From Acephala macrosclerotiorum (taxonomy: Eukaryota; Ascomycota; Leotiomycetes; Helotiales; Mollisiaceae), in the NCBI GenBank assembly GCA_014904845.1, contig MU119382.1, forward strand, positions 51,117 to 115,116: a DNA stretch of 64,000 nucleotides, read 5' to 3'. Made by a program: the position numbers and the translations under genes. How positions within the stretch are numbered: position 1 is the first letter of the stretch; the number at the start of each line of letters is the position of its first letter. The notes below the pieces were generated by a model that saw nothing but the letters and a program-made list of their open reading frames with translations, did not search any database and was not told the DNA's origin. Positions 11,354-21,266 of this stretch are shown piece by piece.

Positions 11354-11746
11354 GTTGAATGATTTCTAAGGGAAGCAAGAGCTGTTTTCGGTGTATGAGA
11401 AGAACTCCTCGAATTCCGGATATACAAAGACGCAACATTGCAGGAGATGAGGGACGCGACGCAATTTGTACCTCTGCTGAGGAGTCGAATCGAACCACTT
11501 GCTCATTTGGACGCTTGTCTTAAGACCGATCTACAACGAAGGAAATTGATTCATCATGTCGATTCAAAACACGTGCTCAAGAAGTAAACCGCATGCGGAG
11601 CATCAAAGTCAAACTTCCACCGACCGCACCATCTCTACCAAATGTTATACATTCCATCCCAGATCAAGTCCTTTGTAGTCCAAAGCACCGCCACTCATAG
11701 ACAGAAATTGACTCCAATTGTGCCATAACCCCTCGATGCATATTAA
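11354..11746. other. intergenic between paralogues C and D
   Basis: About 390 bases downstream of paralogue D and upstream of paralogue C. No gene supported. Confidence 0.45.
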
Positions 11747-12220
11747 TCACCTCTTACTGTATACCGCCCTCCATTTACAACACCCATCATCGGAATCCTT
11801 CGCCTCCCCCCCACATTCTTCACAAATCTCCCTCTCTTTCTTCCTCTTCTTTGTCTCCCTCTCATCACTTCCACTTTCAGACGTCATCGACGTCGAATCA
11901 AAGTCCAGAGACGGTGCTGCTTTCCTCGCTGCCCTGATTTCATGTCGCAATTTCCGGCGAGGCATTTTTGTGCGCACCGGTTTGTGGCCGCGGGTGGATC
12001 GAAGAGGTGGTGAAGAGCTTGCTAGAGATGCAGAAGAGGTAGCAAGTATCGGAGTAATGATTTTGGATGCGTCTGGTAGTTTTGCGAGGACTTCGAGCAT
12101 TGCGGTACGTAATTGGGCTTTGGTTGCTGTTTCGATGTATTGTTTGAGTTGGTCCATCTGTGAAGTTTCGAGGTTTGAGTCCGTGGTCAGGTCGATCACG
12201 CCACTTATTGATTCCGCCAT
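11747..12220 (-). CDS. SIM/helix-family paralogue D, the type member
   Basis: 157 residues from ATG 12220; the frame is open further upstream, but this ATG matches the start of paralogues C and E. Order: MAESISGVIDLTTDS with a VIDLT core at residues 8-12 flanked by Ser/Asp, a canonical SUMO-interacting-motif pattern; the helix AQLRTAMLEVLAKLPDASKI; a Ser-rich linker; RAARKAAPSLDFDS, which is nearly repeated in paralogue E; then KKRKKEREICEECGG, an acidic spacer and CC near the end. KKRK is NLS-like and C-x2-C-x10-C-C could bind zinc. Members of a widespread fungal family ending in CxxCxxEFDV are a possible relation (from memory, untested). Inference: a nuclear adaptor that may recognise SUMO conjugates. 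Expression is unknown. Confidence 0.6.
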   Translation of the reverse strand: MAESISGVIDLTTDSNLETSQMDQLKQYIETATKAQLRTAMLEVLAKLPDASKIITPILATSSASLASSSPPLRSTRGHKPVRTKMPRRKLRHEIRAARKAAPSLDFDSTSMTSESGSDERETKKRKKEREICEECGGEAKDSDDGCCKWRAVYSKR

Positions 12221-12976
12221 TTTATTTGTGGTTCCGCGAAGAGTCTGAGGTCTTGCCAGAGAAGAAATATCTGACCGCGGTCTTGCGAGACGCGACGCGT
12301 ATCCTTGTTTCGCGTCGAGGGGCTGAAGTGCTTGCTTGTTCATCCTCTATCGGCTTTGTACAAGAAATCAATTGGTTCATCGCCGTATTGATTTGTTTCC
12401 ACTTGTTTTGACATACCCTAGTCAAAGCATGGTGGGTTACTCCAGCTTTCCTCGAAGGGTTCACCACCGATGATGCCCTTGCGGGGTATGGCGGGGTACT
12501 GCATCAAAAGAAAATCTTTTCCCCCACACCGCATCTATACCTCAGGTCTCCCTCTCTGAGTTGCACTCTCAATCCTGCAATTAGTCGGAGATTCTCGAAG
12601 CCTGTCGTTCTGCGTAACGATCGCCGTTAGTCTCATGCGGGATTAATCGAGCAGAATTCACTTACCGGAACCACGTTGCATTTGCATCACTCATGAAGAT
12701 CATCCGAGTCACTTTCACAACCAGGGCAACTTCGCTTTCTTCTTTCTTCTTTTGTCTTCGATTGTGTTATTGACAAGCATTGATACAAAAGCATGTGACA
12801 ATATGTGCAAGAGAAGAATATAGCGCAAAATACAAATCTTCCGACCACTTTTCTCCAAGATGAAGTATGCGCCCCAATCTGTAAACAAAACGGTGTAACG
12901 CCGCAGGACAAAAACAAAAGCCCTCCCGTGCTGCGCTCTGGGCGTGCTATCCTCTCTTGAACGCCGTATGTAAATT
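12221..12976. other. intergenic, no supported gene
   Basis: The promoter of paralogue D must lie in the first few hundred bases. Beyond that the sequence overlaps a long minus-strand open frame (12687-13496) that I do not accept as a gene; two shorter hydrophobic frames over the same DNA look more authentic (next entry). Confidence 0.4.
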
Positions 12977-13608
12977 TTATCGTCTGGAAGAGGCAGAGTA
13001 GCCCTTCCACGAAAAAAGACCCCAAGATATACCATGCGCCGTATGATGCCCAATTCTCCCACCATCTTTCGTATATCGTACATTCATATGAGCCAAAGCG
13101 AATCTGGGCCTCGTAGTATACATGAAATTTCCACCGCATTTCGGACATGGACTCGTGACTCTTGCTTTGATGTCTTGTCGGTGATAGACTCTGGAGTAGG
13201 CCGAAGTCTCTCCTATGGGTGCATGCCAAGCGGATAATCAGATGTGCAATGGGAGCACATGTTTCATGATATAGCAAATCGTGGCAACGCCTAGCGCAAG
13301 CACAAGCGTTATAAGTATTGCCACGATAGCAACAATGTACCCTTCCTTCCCGCTTATGTGAAGAATATGACCAGAAGACAGCAGACGACGAGACAGAAGG
13401 CGATAACACAACCAATGCCAGCAAAAAATATAAACTTAATCTCGTTGCCAAATAAAGTGGGAGGTTGGTTGTCGCTTCGTTCGGGTCTCGAAGCATATGG
13501 CGCGTGCGGTGGCTGATGCTCAGCGAGATCTAGGTAGTGAGGGGTCAGACATTGATAGTGGCGAGGAGTGGTTTAGCAACCTACCTTGAGCTTCGAATTG
13601 TCGTTCAT
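12977..13608 (-). pseudogene. decayed small membrane protein gene
   Basis: ATG at 13608 (MNDNSKLK) is followed by GTAGGT and, after about 72 nt, a CATCAG acceptor. It then reads PPHAPYASRPERSDNQPP and a hydrophobic helix (IKFIFFAGIGCVIAFCLVVC) ending in TAA. One nucleotide off, a second frame continues with GKEGYIVAIVAILITLVLAL, another clear membrane helix, then a TGA. In the same frame there is then a tail with SPCPKCGGNFMYTT to TAA at 12977. The pieces in order suggest a two-helix membrane protein with a CxxC tail, broken by one frameshift and one nonsense codon. Alternatively the first part alone is a 60-residue single-helix protein. The longer overlapping 269-codon frame lacks such features. 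Confidence 0.35.
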
Positions 13609-13796
13609 CGCGACGCTTGCCTCTACTGTCTCCGAAGTTTTCTGGATGAACTCGATCCTGCATCGCTTGTGGACCGCTTCTCTTGCATTGGAATGGATGA
13701 TCCTGGTGAAAATCACCTGACCAGCAGCCAGGCTGAGAGGAGCTCGACCGGACCGTCGCAAACCCCTAGTCTCCCGCGAAAGGAGGACCATCCAGA

Positions 13797-16700
13797 ATGG
13801 AATCAAAGCCAGGATCAAATCTATCGCAAGCGCCTCACAAGGATAGCCATATCTGGCAAAATGCGCTCCAAAGATACTACGAGGAGCTCAGAAAAGGTGG
13901 CTACAAAGGTCAAGCCATTGATAAAGATCTTTGGAATATCAAGAACCCAGTCGAACTCCTGGATCAGATCAAATCTCTCCAGTCTTCGGAACGATGGATG
14001 GACGATCTAAATACACTGGAAAAAATTCTTTTGAGTTTGAGTGACTTCGCTGCGGTTACTGCATGGGCATTGGGAATGAACGGGCGGGTTGCAGCAGTGA
14101 TATGGGCCTCGATTCGTTTTCTCATGAAGGTAGGCCACGATGCGACAGCCCCCTTAACCGCTAGTCTTTTGCTAACATCAGCAGCTTGTTCAGCCAGCCT
14201 TTCCAAAAGTCGTCAAGATACTGAAAGATCTGGAAACGACACTCCCAAAGTACAAGAAGTACGAGCAGCAATTGCCTATGACACCTGGCTTGGAAGACGC
14301 TCTGTGTGATGTTTATACAGATGTAATCTTATTTTGCGCCCAGGCGATTACTTTTTTCCGGAATAATCTCAACTTTGCAAGGAGGACTAACATTTGGTCC
14401 CATTTCAATCGGGAATTCCTGAAGACGATATCCAATCTACAACATCACTCTCGACGCGTTGATGAGGAAGTTGATATCATCCGCATGACACGCGAGGTAG
14501 ATTCAGCGGAGACCATAAAAGTTATTGCGGATTCAAAGGTTATATCACTTGGTAATGAAGCAAAACTTCCGTGTCATATGATACCTTACGGCCTGAATCC
14601 ACAGTTCTTGCATCGATCAGCAGAAGTTGCTGGAGTCAAAGATGCCTTAGATCCAGATTTCGGAGAAGGCGGGAATAAACTGAGGGTATTAGCCATTCAT
14701 GGACTCGGAGGGGTGGGGAAGATGCAGCTCGCTCTTCATTACGCTAACACGTCTCTGAGACTCTTCGATGCTATTGCATGGATACCATCGGAAACCAGTA
14801 TCAAAATGTCTCAAGCGCTTGCCGATTTTGCTACCAAGCTGGGATTGCCCAAAGACGAAAGCGATGGCAAAGAAGATGATATGCAGGTGGTTCTCAAGTT
14901 GAAAGATTGGCTGAACACCACTGGCCGACGCTTTCTTCTCATTTTTGATAATGTCGAGAGCATTGATGTCCTTCTGTCAGTCTGGCCTTCGAGCAACAAG
15001 GGATCGATACTCATCACAACCCGCTCCGTATCTGTAGCGGCAAAGAGGGCGGCCAAAATTTTGCATTTGAATTCGTTCCCTCCTGAAACCGGACTGCAAG
15101 CTCTTCTTGCTCTCACCGGCCATCATGCAGAGACCGAGAGAGACGCTGCGGCAGCAACAGAGATATGCCGTATTCTAGGTGGTCTGCCGCTTGCTTTGAT
15201 ACAAATCGGTCAATTCATCCGGGAGCGCGGTTATAGCTATGAAGAGTTCCTGAGACTATATGAGAAATCCGCGGCTAGGATCCATTCGAGAGGTGAATCC
15301 CTACCTGAATACAATCATACGCTGAGCACAGTTTGGGATATCTCAATTGAGAACTTGCCACAAGATGCCAGAGTTCTTCAGAGCCTCCTCGCCTTCTTCG
15401 ATCCAGACTCCATTGCCGAGCGGCTGCTAACAAATATAAGAGCATCTCTTACAGATGATCGCCTACAATTCTTGTTCGGCGAGTTGGGGTAGGTGCCCAC
15501 CCACTTGTAATCATAACTTCTTCGGGTCTGGCCGTTGACCTCGTCATAGTTTTGGAGACGCTGTCGGCGCCTTGCTTAAGCTGTCGCTCTTGAATCGCTC
15601 TTCCTCCCAGAAAGCTCTATCGATACATCGACTTGTCCAAACGGCAGCTTTATCTCGCCTTTCAAAGGATGATGCAATCTTCTTCCTAAATGCCGCTACC
15701 AAACTCTTGTCGTGCAGCTTCCCGAATACGTGGAGGTTTACAGGACCTTCACAAGGTCATGGGTGGCAGTCCTGGGAGACGTGCAGCGAGGTTCTCCCGC
15801 ATGTCCAATGGTTGATTCAATTGGCCGATAAGCACAGTCTCAAATCCAATGAACCAGATAGATTTGCTGAGTTAATATTCCGTGCAGGCACGTGAGTTCA
15901 ATCACATTAGTCTACCCAAAACACTCTTAACGCTCAAAACCAAAGATTTAAATCACTGAGCTGACCACGCAACCTGTCTCCGTAGGTACCTTTGGGGAAA
16001 AGAGCAACCAACAACCGCATTATCGTTCTTTACATTCGGCTTATCCCTAGGAATTGACCGAGAAGGTCCAATCTGCAACCCGGCTGTTCGACTGTTAGGC
16101 CACATCGCTCTTGATCTAGCCCAGCCCAGAGTCGCACTTCAGGCGTATCAGGAAACCCTGGCAGCACGCCTCAAGCATTCCGATTTAAACAGCCCTGTAA
16201 TAGCCGACGTCTACGACCCCATCGCCTGCGCTTACACAGAAATCGGCATCGTGTCAGAGGCATTTACGTACCTTGAGAAAGCGAAAGCAATTCATCTTGC
16301 CAATGATCAGAACCGCATGTCTAGAACCTCCGCTATTTATGCGATGACATATCTCCGAGCCGGCCAACCTGACCAAGCCTTGGAGGCTCTACGACAGTGC
16401 TGGGTACTCTAAGGATTAAGCGAGGAACAAATTGCTGTATCTCGGTATCCAAAGCACAGTGGTGACATAGTACTTCTAGCACGCATCTACTACGCACAGG
16501 GTGACACCGAAGCCGCGCTCCAGCTCGCGTCGAAGACTATCACGATCAGAAAAGGTATCCTGGGAAATAAAGGACCAAGGGTCGCTGACTCGATGTTTCT
16601 CGTGGCCAGCATCCTCCGGGACGGCGGGAAGGAATCTTTAGCTACAAAATTGCTGCGCGAGATTATCGATATGAGCCAAGGGATGGTGGAGATGCAGGGC

Positions 16701-16880
16701 CATTTGGCAAGGGCTTTATGGGCTCTGGGAACGATTGAGGAGAAAACTAGTGGGATTGGTGAGGCAGAAAAGTTGAAGCAAAATGCGAGGGAAATGAGAC
16801 GGAGAATTAATGGACGGGAAGCTGAGGACGAGGATACTGATGAATCTTTCTCAAAACTTGTGCCGTATATGCTTTGGTAG
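13797..16880 (+). pseudogene. NB-ARC/TPR STAND gene, Walker A change and internal stop
   Basis: Four exons (13797-14129, 14185-15488, 15550-15891, 15986-16880; introns 55, 61 and 94 nt) keep phase over 958 codons. The N-terminal about 230 residues are helical, of the kind found in fungal STAND proteins. NB-ARC follows: P-loop GLGGVGKMQLAL, Walker B RRFLLIFDNVES, ILITTRS and GLPLAL. The C-terminal third reads as TPR-like helices. Two defects stand out. The P-loop Thr/Ser is Met (ATG 14722-14724; ACG to ATG would explain it). Codon 802 is TAA (16410-16412) in LEALRQCWVL[stop]GLSE, after which 156 codons stay open to TAG. CAA to TAA is the simplest cause. STAND proteins are nucleotide-switched oligomerising sensors in fungal non-self recognition; this copy is probably inactive. 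Confidence 0.8.
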
Positions 16881-18100
16881 TCATGCTTGTAAAATATGGC
16901 TCCTGAGTTCATGAGACCATAACTAGCACCTTAGTCTGGCTTCTATCAACGTCTATATGGCTATCCGTTTCTGGAAGTGCATTGTCTATGTTTTCGGTAT
17001 TAGGCTCTAATTTAGAGCACCCTTTGTCTTCCTGATATCTGCGTTCCTTGGTACATGATGGCTACGGCCACAATGAAACCCCATTGCAATTCGGTGCCCC
17101 CTAGTGCTCCTAAGGAAAAACCTTCGCAACAGCATTCCGCCTCGTTCTTCAAGTACCCTCCCGCATTCCTACAATGTAAGGTCCTTGTAAAATCCCTATA
17201 TATACCAAGGGTACGAAGTGTATTCCGTGAGGAGGGCCACGAATACTCTTGCGTGTAACGTATGTCCTAAGCCAACGACGATGGCAGACGGTATAGAAAG
17301 GCCAGACCCGTACCAGCCTATTCTTTCTAAATTTCGGTTCCGCGCCGCTTGGTTGTAAATCGGTGATTGTTGGAATCTCAGATGTTGGCGTATCGAGTGA
17401 GTATCCTGTTGTACGAAGCGTTGAGAATCATGGATGTCTTACTGTTTTTGGAAGTCCTGTAGGCGATGTTGCTATATCTGAGGTCTCTATCGCCCGAAAT
17501 GGTTGTATTGAGTGAGGTAGGTAGACTTTGACGGGTTGTTGCTGGCTTACGAATTACCTCACTGGAGTCGCATTCGCCATTTGCCTATGAGCGCCTGTGA
17601 TAACCCCTCCGCACAATTATGCCTGATTCTGTATCCAAAGCGGCGAGTAACCTGTCAGGCTCTAAATACAATCCGAGATTGAATTGCTGTCGCTTTCGAG
17701 GTCGCCTTCGCAATTTGTAAATCCATTGTCCTACTTGCCATATTATCGTCTTGGGAGTGCTTATTGACCAGCACAGGATTCACAACTACGCGCGCAAGCT
17801 GGCTTAGTAGAGTATACACGGCGAGCGCTAACCAAGAGAAGCAGTGCGGGCTACATTGGTTTCGTGATTTTGTGGTCCGCCTGGGTGCACACCTCGGCTA
17901 CAACTTTACCCCGCCCCGACTCTCGGAACGATGCGCTTCAACATTTCACAATCTGTCATCGAATTTTTCAAAGTGATGCTTCTTCAACGCTGCATCGCAC
18001 AGACCATTTCCAGATCTATTCCTATTGTCTTTGTATTTATCTGCTTCATTGTCCTAGTCTCATTCAGTCCCGCTCAAACTTTCCATTTAATAATCGCAAA
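16881..18100. other. intergenic, no supported gene
   Basis: 1.2 kb between the STAND gene and the Dabb gene. Only short ORFs in mixed frames, with no domain or splicing pattern. The last 200 bases should contain the Dabb-gene promoter. Confidence 0.5.
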
Positions 18101-18553
18101 ATGGGCATCGTCCATATTGTGCTATTTGAATTTAAATCGGAAGATATTCAAGATGTAAGCTTGATGCCTTATCCCTAAGAACAGGGGGAACGAGGTCGAT
18201 TGACATTCTCGGTCAGGCATGCCATCGAATGCTTTCTCTAAAGGATGATTGCCTTCATCCGACGACGAATAAGCCATATGTGAAATCGGCAGTCAGTGGG
18301 AGGGACAATAGCCCTGAAGGCTTGCAGGTACGATCACATTTTGCTGAGATGCAAAGGACATTCTAAGCCCCAAGACACTGATATTCTGTGGTACGATGGT
18401 ATCACCCACGGCTTTGTGGTCGAATTTGAGAACGATGAAGACAGGAAGTACTACCTCGAGAAAGATCCCGCTCATCTTGGTTTTGTGAAGAGCATTGGAG
18501 GAGTGGTTGCTCGAGCGCAGGTGATTGACTTTGTTCCTGGAGTTTTTGGGTGA
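18101..18553 (+). pseudogene. Dabb-domain gene lacking a 3-prime splice site
   Basis: Three exons reconstruct a 106-residue stress-responsive A/B barrel (Dabb) protein: 18101-18154 (MGIVHIVLFEFKSEDIQD), 18217-18327 (HRMLSLKDDCLHPTTNKPYV to GRDNSPEGLQ) and 18398-18553 (GITHGFVVEFENDEDRKYYL to VIDFVPGVFG). Intron 1 (62 nt) is normal. Intron 2 (18328-18397) starts GTACG and is a typical 70 nt, but it ends in AT instead of AG, and no other AG restores the frame; unspliced reading meets TAA. All exons match the family in order, so the gene is recent and probably broken by one G to T change. Dabb proteins are small dimeric barrels, some of them cyclases or decarboxylases of polyketides; the role here is unknown. 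Confidence 0.7.
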
Positions 18554-19844
18554 TCTAGGGAGTGAAACTCTAAATCGATACTCACGTCGTCGGCTTTGTT
18601 GGTTTGGCAAATCATTAATAATATTTTGAAAAATTTGCTGCTTTTTATCCCGAGGGGCTCCAAGTAGCCTTTAACCAATCTTCCGTGACTATATTAAACG
18701 CTAATAAGTTAATATTCTGTGTCAAGTATATATAATATCTAGGAATGTAATTTATTTAAAAGTACTTAAAAAGTTTCAACATTCCACGGCATACGAAATA
18801 ATATCAAACTATCCCGTCTATCTCACTTTGGTAAAGACCGTAATATGGGTAGTAAAAAAAATGATAATCCTAGCAAAGTAATAAATTAATAAGATAACAA
18901 AATTGACACATTAACAGTTTTAACGATATGGCAACTCCGGCAGGATAACAGGTTAGATGCGGGAAAGGCTATTATAAGGGCAAGTCCTTAGCTTTGTAAT
19001 CTAGCCTAACCGTTATATAGTATAAATGGTGCCGTATCCACTTGGAAACGGCATCTTTTATAAATATATGCCACGAGCGACGAAAGCAAAAGCTCACGCT
19101 GTAACTATACCTCGTCGCGTAACCATCACACTTTCCTTCCTATGCTCTAATCGAAAGTGAGTGGACTTCACCGTTGGCAAATAAGTATGCGATTACGTTC
19201 AAACTCTATGAGGCAGGCTTGTAAGGATAGCGTTAGCAATTATTCGGAACTGAGATGCCACACATGCTCTTGTATCTGCATCGGCTTGAAATGGTCGACA
19301 ACTTCTTACGCTAGTTAGCTCAAACAAGCTGGATTGGGCTGTTTCTAAATGACAGGTGTCATTAGAGCCGTGCAGCGGCGATATAAATGCTATTTTTATC
19401 ATTAGCTCGGCTGCGCTGGCAGTCGGTGCGGTGCAGATTATAGGAATTCTCCGTATTTTTGTATTATCAGCCGAAGTAGTTTTGGTTTCGATGTAAAATT
19501 TCAGCCTGCTCTAAGTTCTATTAGACCGAATTCGTGTACTTCAAGCCAAAGCAGTCCAAATAACACTACTAGATTTCGGACTACTTTGGCTTGAAGTATA
19601 AATAAGGTACATACGCCATCGTGTAGTATGTTGAGGTATTGTACTTTAAACGGAATCACTTTGAGGTGCAATATTTCAAATCGATGTACACGCAGTTGTA
19701 GTACTCAGAATCCAATTTCGAGTAGTAAACTAGCCACGGTTATTACCCACTCAAGGCGATTCGTTGTGGAATTAGCGACACGGCGGAGGGAGGCGCTAGA
19801 GTGAGTGAGGTCCTACGGCGCTGGCGTAATGAGGAACACTGGCG
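18554..19844. other. intergenic, A/T-biased, with an inverted repeat
   Basis: Moderately A/T-rich DNA (strongest about 18,680-19,060) without open frames of interest; a hairpin is listed separately. The end adjoins the truncated NB-ARC gene, whose missing 5-prime part I could not find here: an in-frame TGA lies at 19830-19832. Confidence 0.5.
19537..19598. repeat. 21-bp inverted repeat, possible hairpin
   Basis: TACTTCAAGCCAAAGCAGTC (19537-19556) and one further base pair with 19578-19598 at 20 of 21 positions around a 20-nt loop. It could be a MITE remnant, a palindromic element end or a transcript hairpin. Confidence 0.6.
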
Positions 19845-20489
19845 TTGGGAAATGCCGCGTTGAACACGAACTCGGGGACTTTGGAAATAATTACAGATCA
19901 GTTCGCCCCGGAGATGAAGCAGTTCCATATATTCTTTTTCTGGGAAGAGGTCCAGGCTAGTTTTGGACACCGGTCAGGATTTATCGTCGAAGAGTCACCT
20001 GCAGCACCAATTTTGGACAACACAGAGCGGTCTGCCATAAGTGCCACTCATTCAGATATGGTAAAGTTCTCAAAAACGAACTCTTCAAGTTACAGGACGA
20101 TCATTGCAGCATTGACACGGTATTGTCGTGAAGGACCTAGAGTCATTGGTCGTCGATGGGACGCGGCACTTGCAGCGCTCGCCCGAGCACGATCGAATGA
20201 GGCTTTTGGGCTTGCGGGTTTGGCTTTTGATATTCACAACGACCACCTATTCCCCTGTGAGAACAGTGCTTCAAGGAGGTCGCACAGCAAACATTTCGTT
20301 CCGCCTCAAGAGACCGCTGCCGATTTCATTGGACGTGAAGACATATCTCACATTCTCCACAATGCTCTATTTCCCCTAGAGAACACCTCGTTAATTAGCC
20401 GGCAAACAAAATTCGTTGTCTGTGGGATGAGAGGCTCAGGAAAGACGCAATTTTGTTCCAAGTTTGCAAGAGACGATCAAGAGCGGTAA
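19845..20489 (+). pseudogene. fragment of lipase-like/NB-ARC STAND gene
   Basis: The open frame carries the end of an alpha/beta-hydrolase (DUF676/LipA-like) domain typical of fungal STAND proteins: FHIFFFWEEVQASF, GFIVEESPAAPILDNTER and SATHSDMVKFSK, with SSYRTIIAAL. A linker follows, then HFVPPQETAADFIGRED and the start of NB-ARC with an intact P-loop GMRGSGKTQFCSKFARD. The frame stops at TAA (20487-20489) just past the P-loop, and nothing like Walker B or the rest of NB-ARC is found downstream. The 5-prime hydrolase half is missing too. It is therefore a truncated relic of a non-self-recognition type gene. Confidence 0.65.
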
Positions 20490-20772
20490 TGTTTGCTTGC
20501 TCGTCAAAGACTTCATCGGACGCTAATCGAACACATTGCACTGCCTCACAATGAGGAGCAAGAGCCGATCCTCTTTCGCTGAATTGGCACAAGAACATCG
20601 AACTTCGATCGATTATCCATAAACTCCATTCAAAACTGTATTGTACATTTGGTCTCAGACCATGGTCCTTTAGTAGAATTCTGCTTCTTGGCAGTTGGCC
20701 GGGAAATCTCTCATTTCATCAATCCTATTCACTTCGTCAGTTACATGCAGGGACCAGCGGAACGGATTCTAC

Positions 20773-21266
20773 TCACTTGTGTCTCTCCATTCTCATATCT
20801 TCACAGCACCCTTCAGGGACCTCCGCGTCCCCTTCACAGTGAATGCATGCTCTTTCAATCTTGCGCTTCTTCCTTCCCTACCCTCATCAGTGTCGTCGTC
20901 TGAGCTCGATGCGAGGTCGAGAGACGGAGCACATTTATGTGCTGCTCTGGATGCGATCTGACGTTTGAGAGCTATTCCGGTCTTCGGATTGTGTCCGCCC
21001 ACCACTTGAAATTGTCGCCGTGGTGGTGCAACGTTTGGGGAGCGAAGCAATGACTGGAGAGTTGCTGCTGCTTCTGGATTCTGCTTGCAGAATATTGTTA
21101 TTGCTTCGCGCAGCTGATCTCGACTTGCTGCTTCGATGGATCATTCGAGTTGTGCATCAAGCTACTTTGACTTTCTGCTCTGGTTTGAGGCTTCTGAAGC
21201 TTCCGAGTTGGTTGTCGCGGTCAGATCGATCGCCTTTGGTTCGGCCGCGGTGGTGGAATCCACCAT
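20773..21266 (-). pseudogene. SIM/helix-family paralogue E, two stops and a frameshift
   Basis: ATG at 21266 begins MVDSTTAAEPKAIDLTATTN, again with an IDLT motif near the N-terminus. In-frame TAG (21162-21164) and TGA (21141-21143) follow, then the family helix DQLREAITIFCKQNPEAAAT with LQSLLRSP. Next comes GHNPKTGIALKRQIASRAAH and KCAPSLDLASSS, which aligns with paralogue D. Near 20866-20888 the frame must shift by one base, after which KKRKIERACIHCEGDAEVPE and GCC reproduce the KKRK plus C-x2-C...CC end of paralogue D, stopping at TGA 20773. Both stops can be explained by single C to T or G to A changes. It lies 8.5 kb from the main cluster. Confidence 0.55.

Noticed and set aside
12687..13496. 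269-codon minus-strand ORF
   Set aside because: No domain or composition signal; overlapping frames contain clearer membrane helices.
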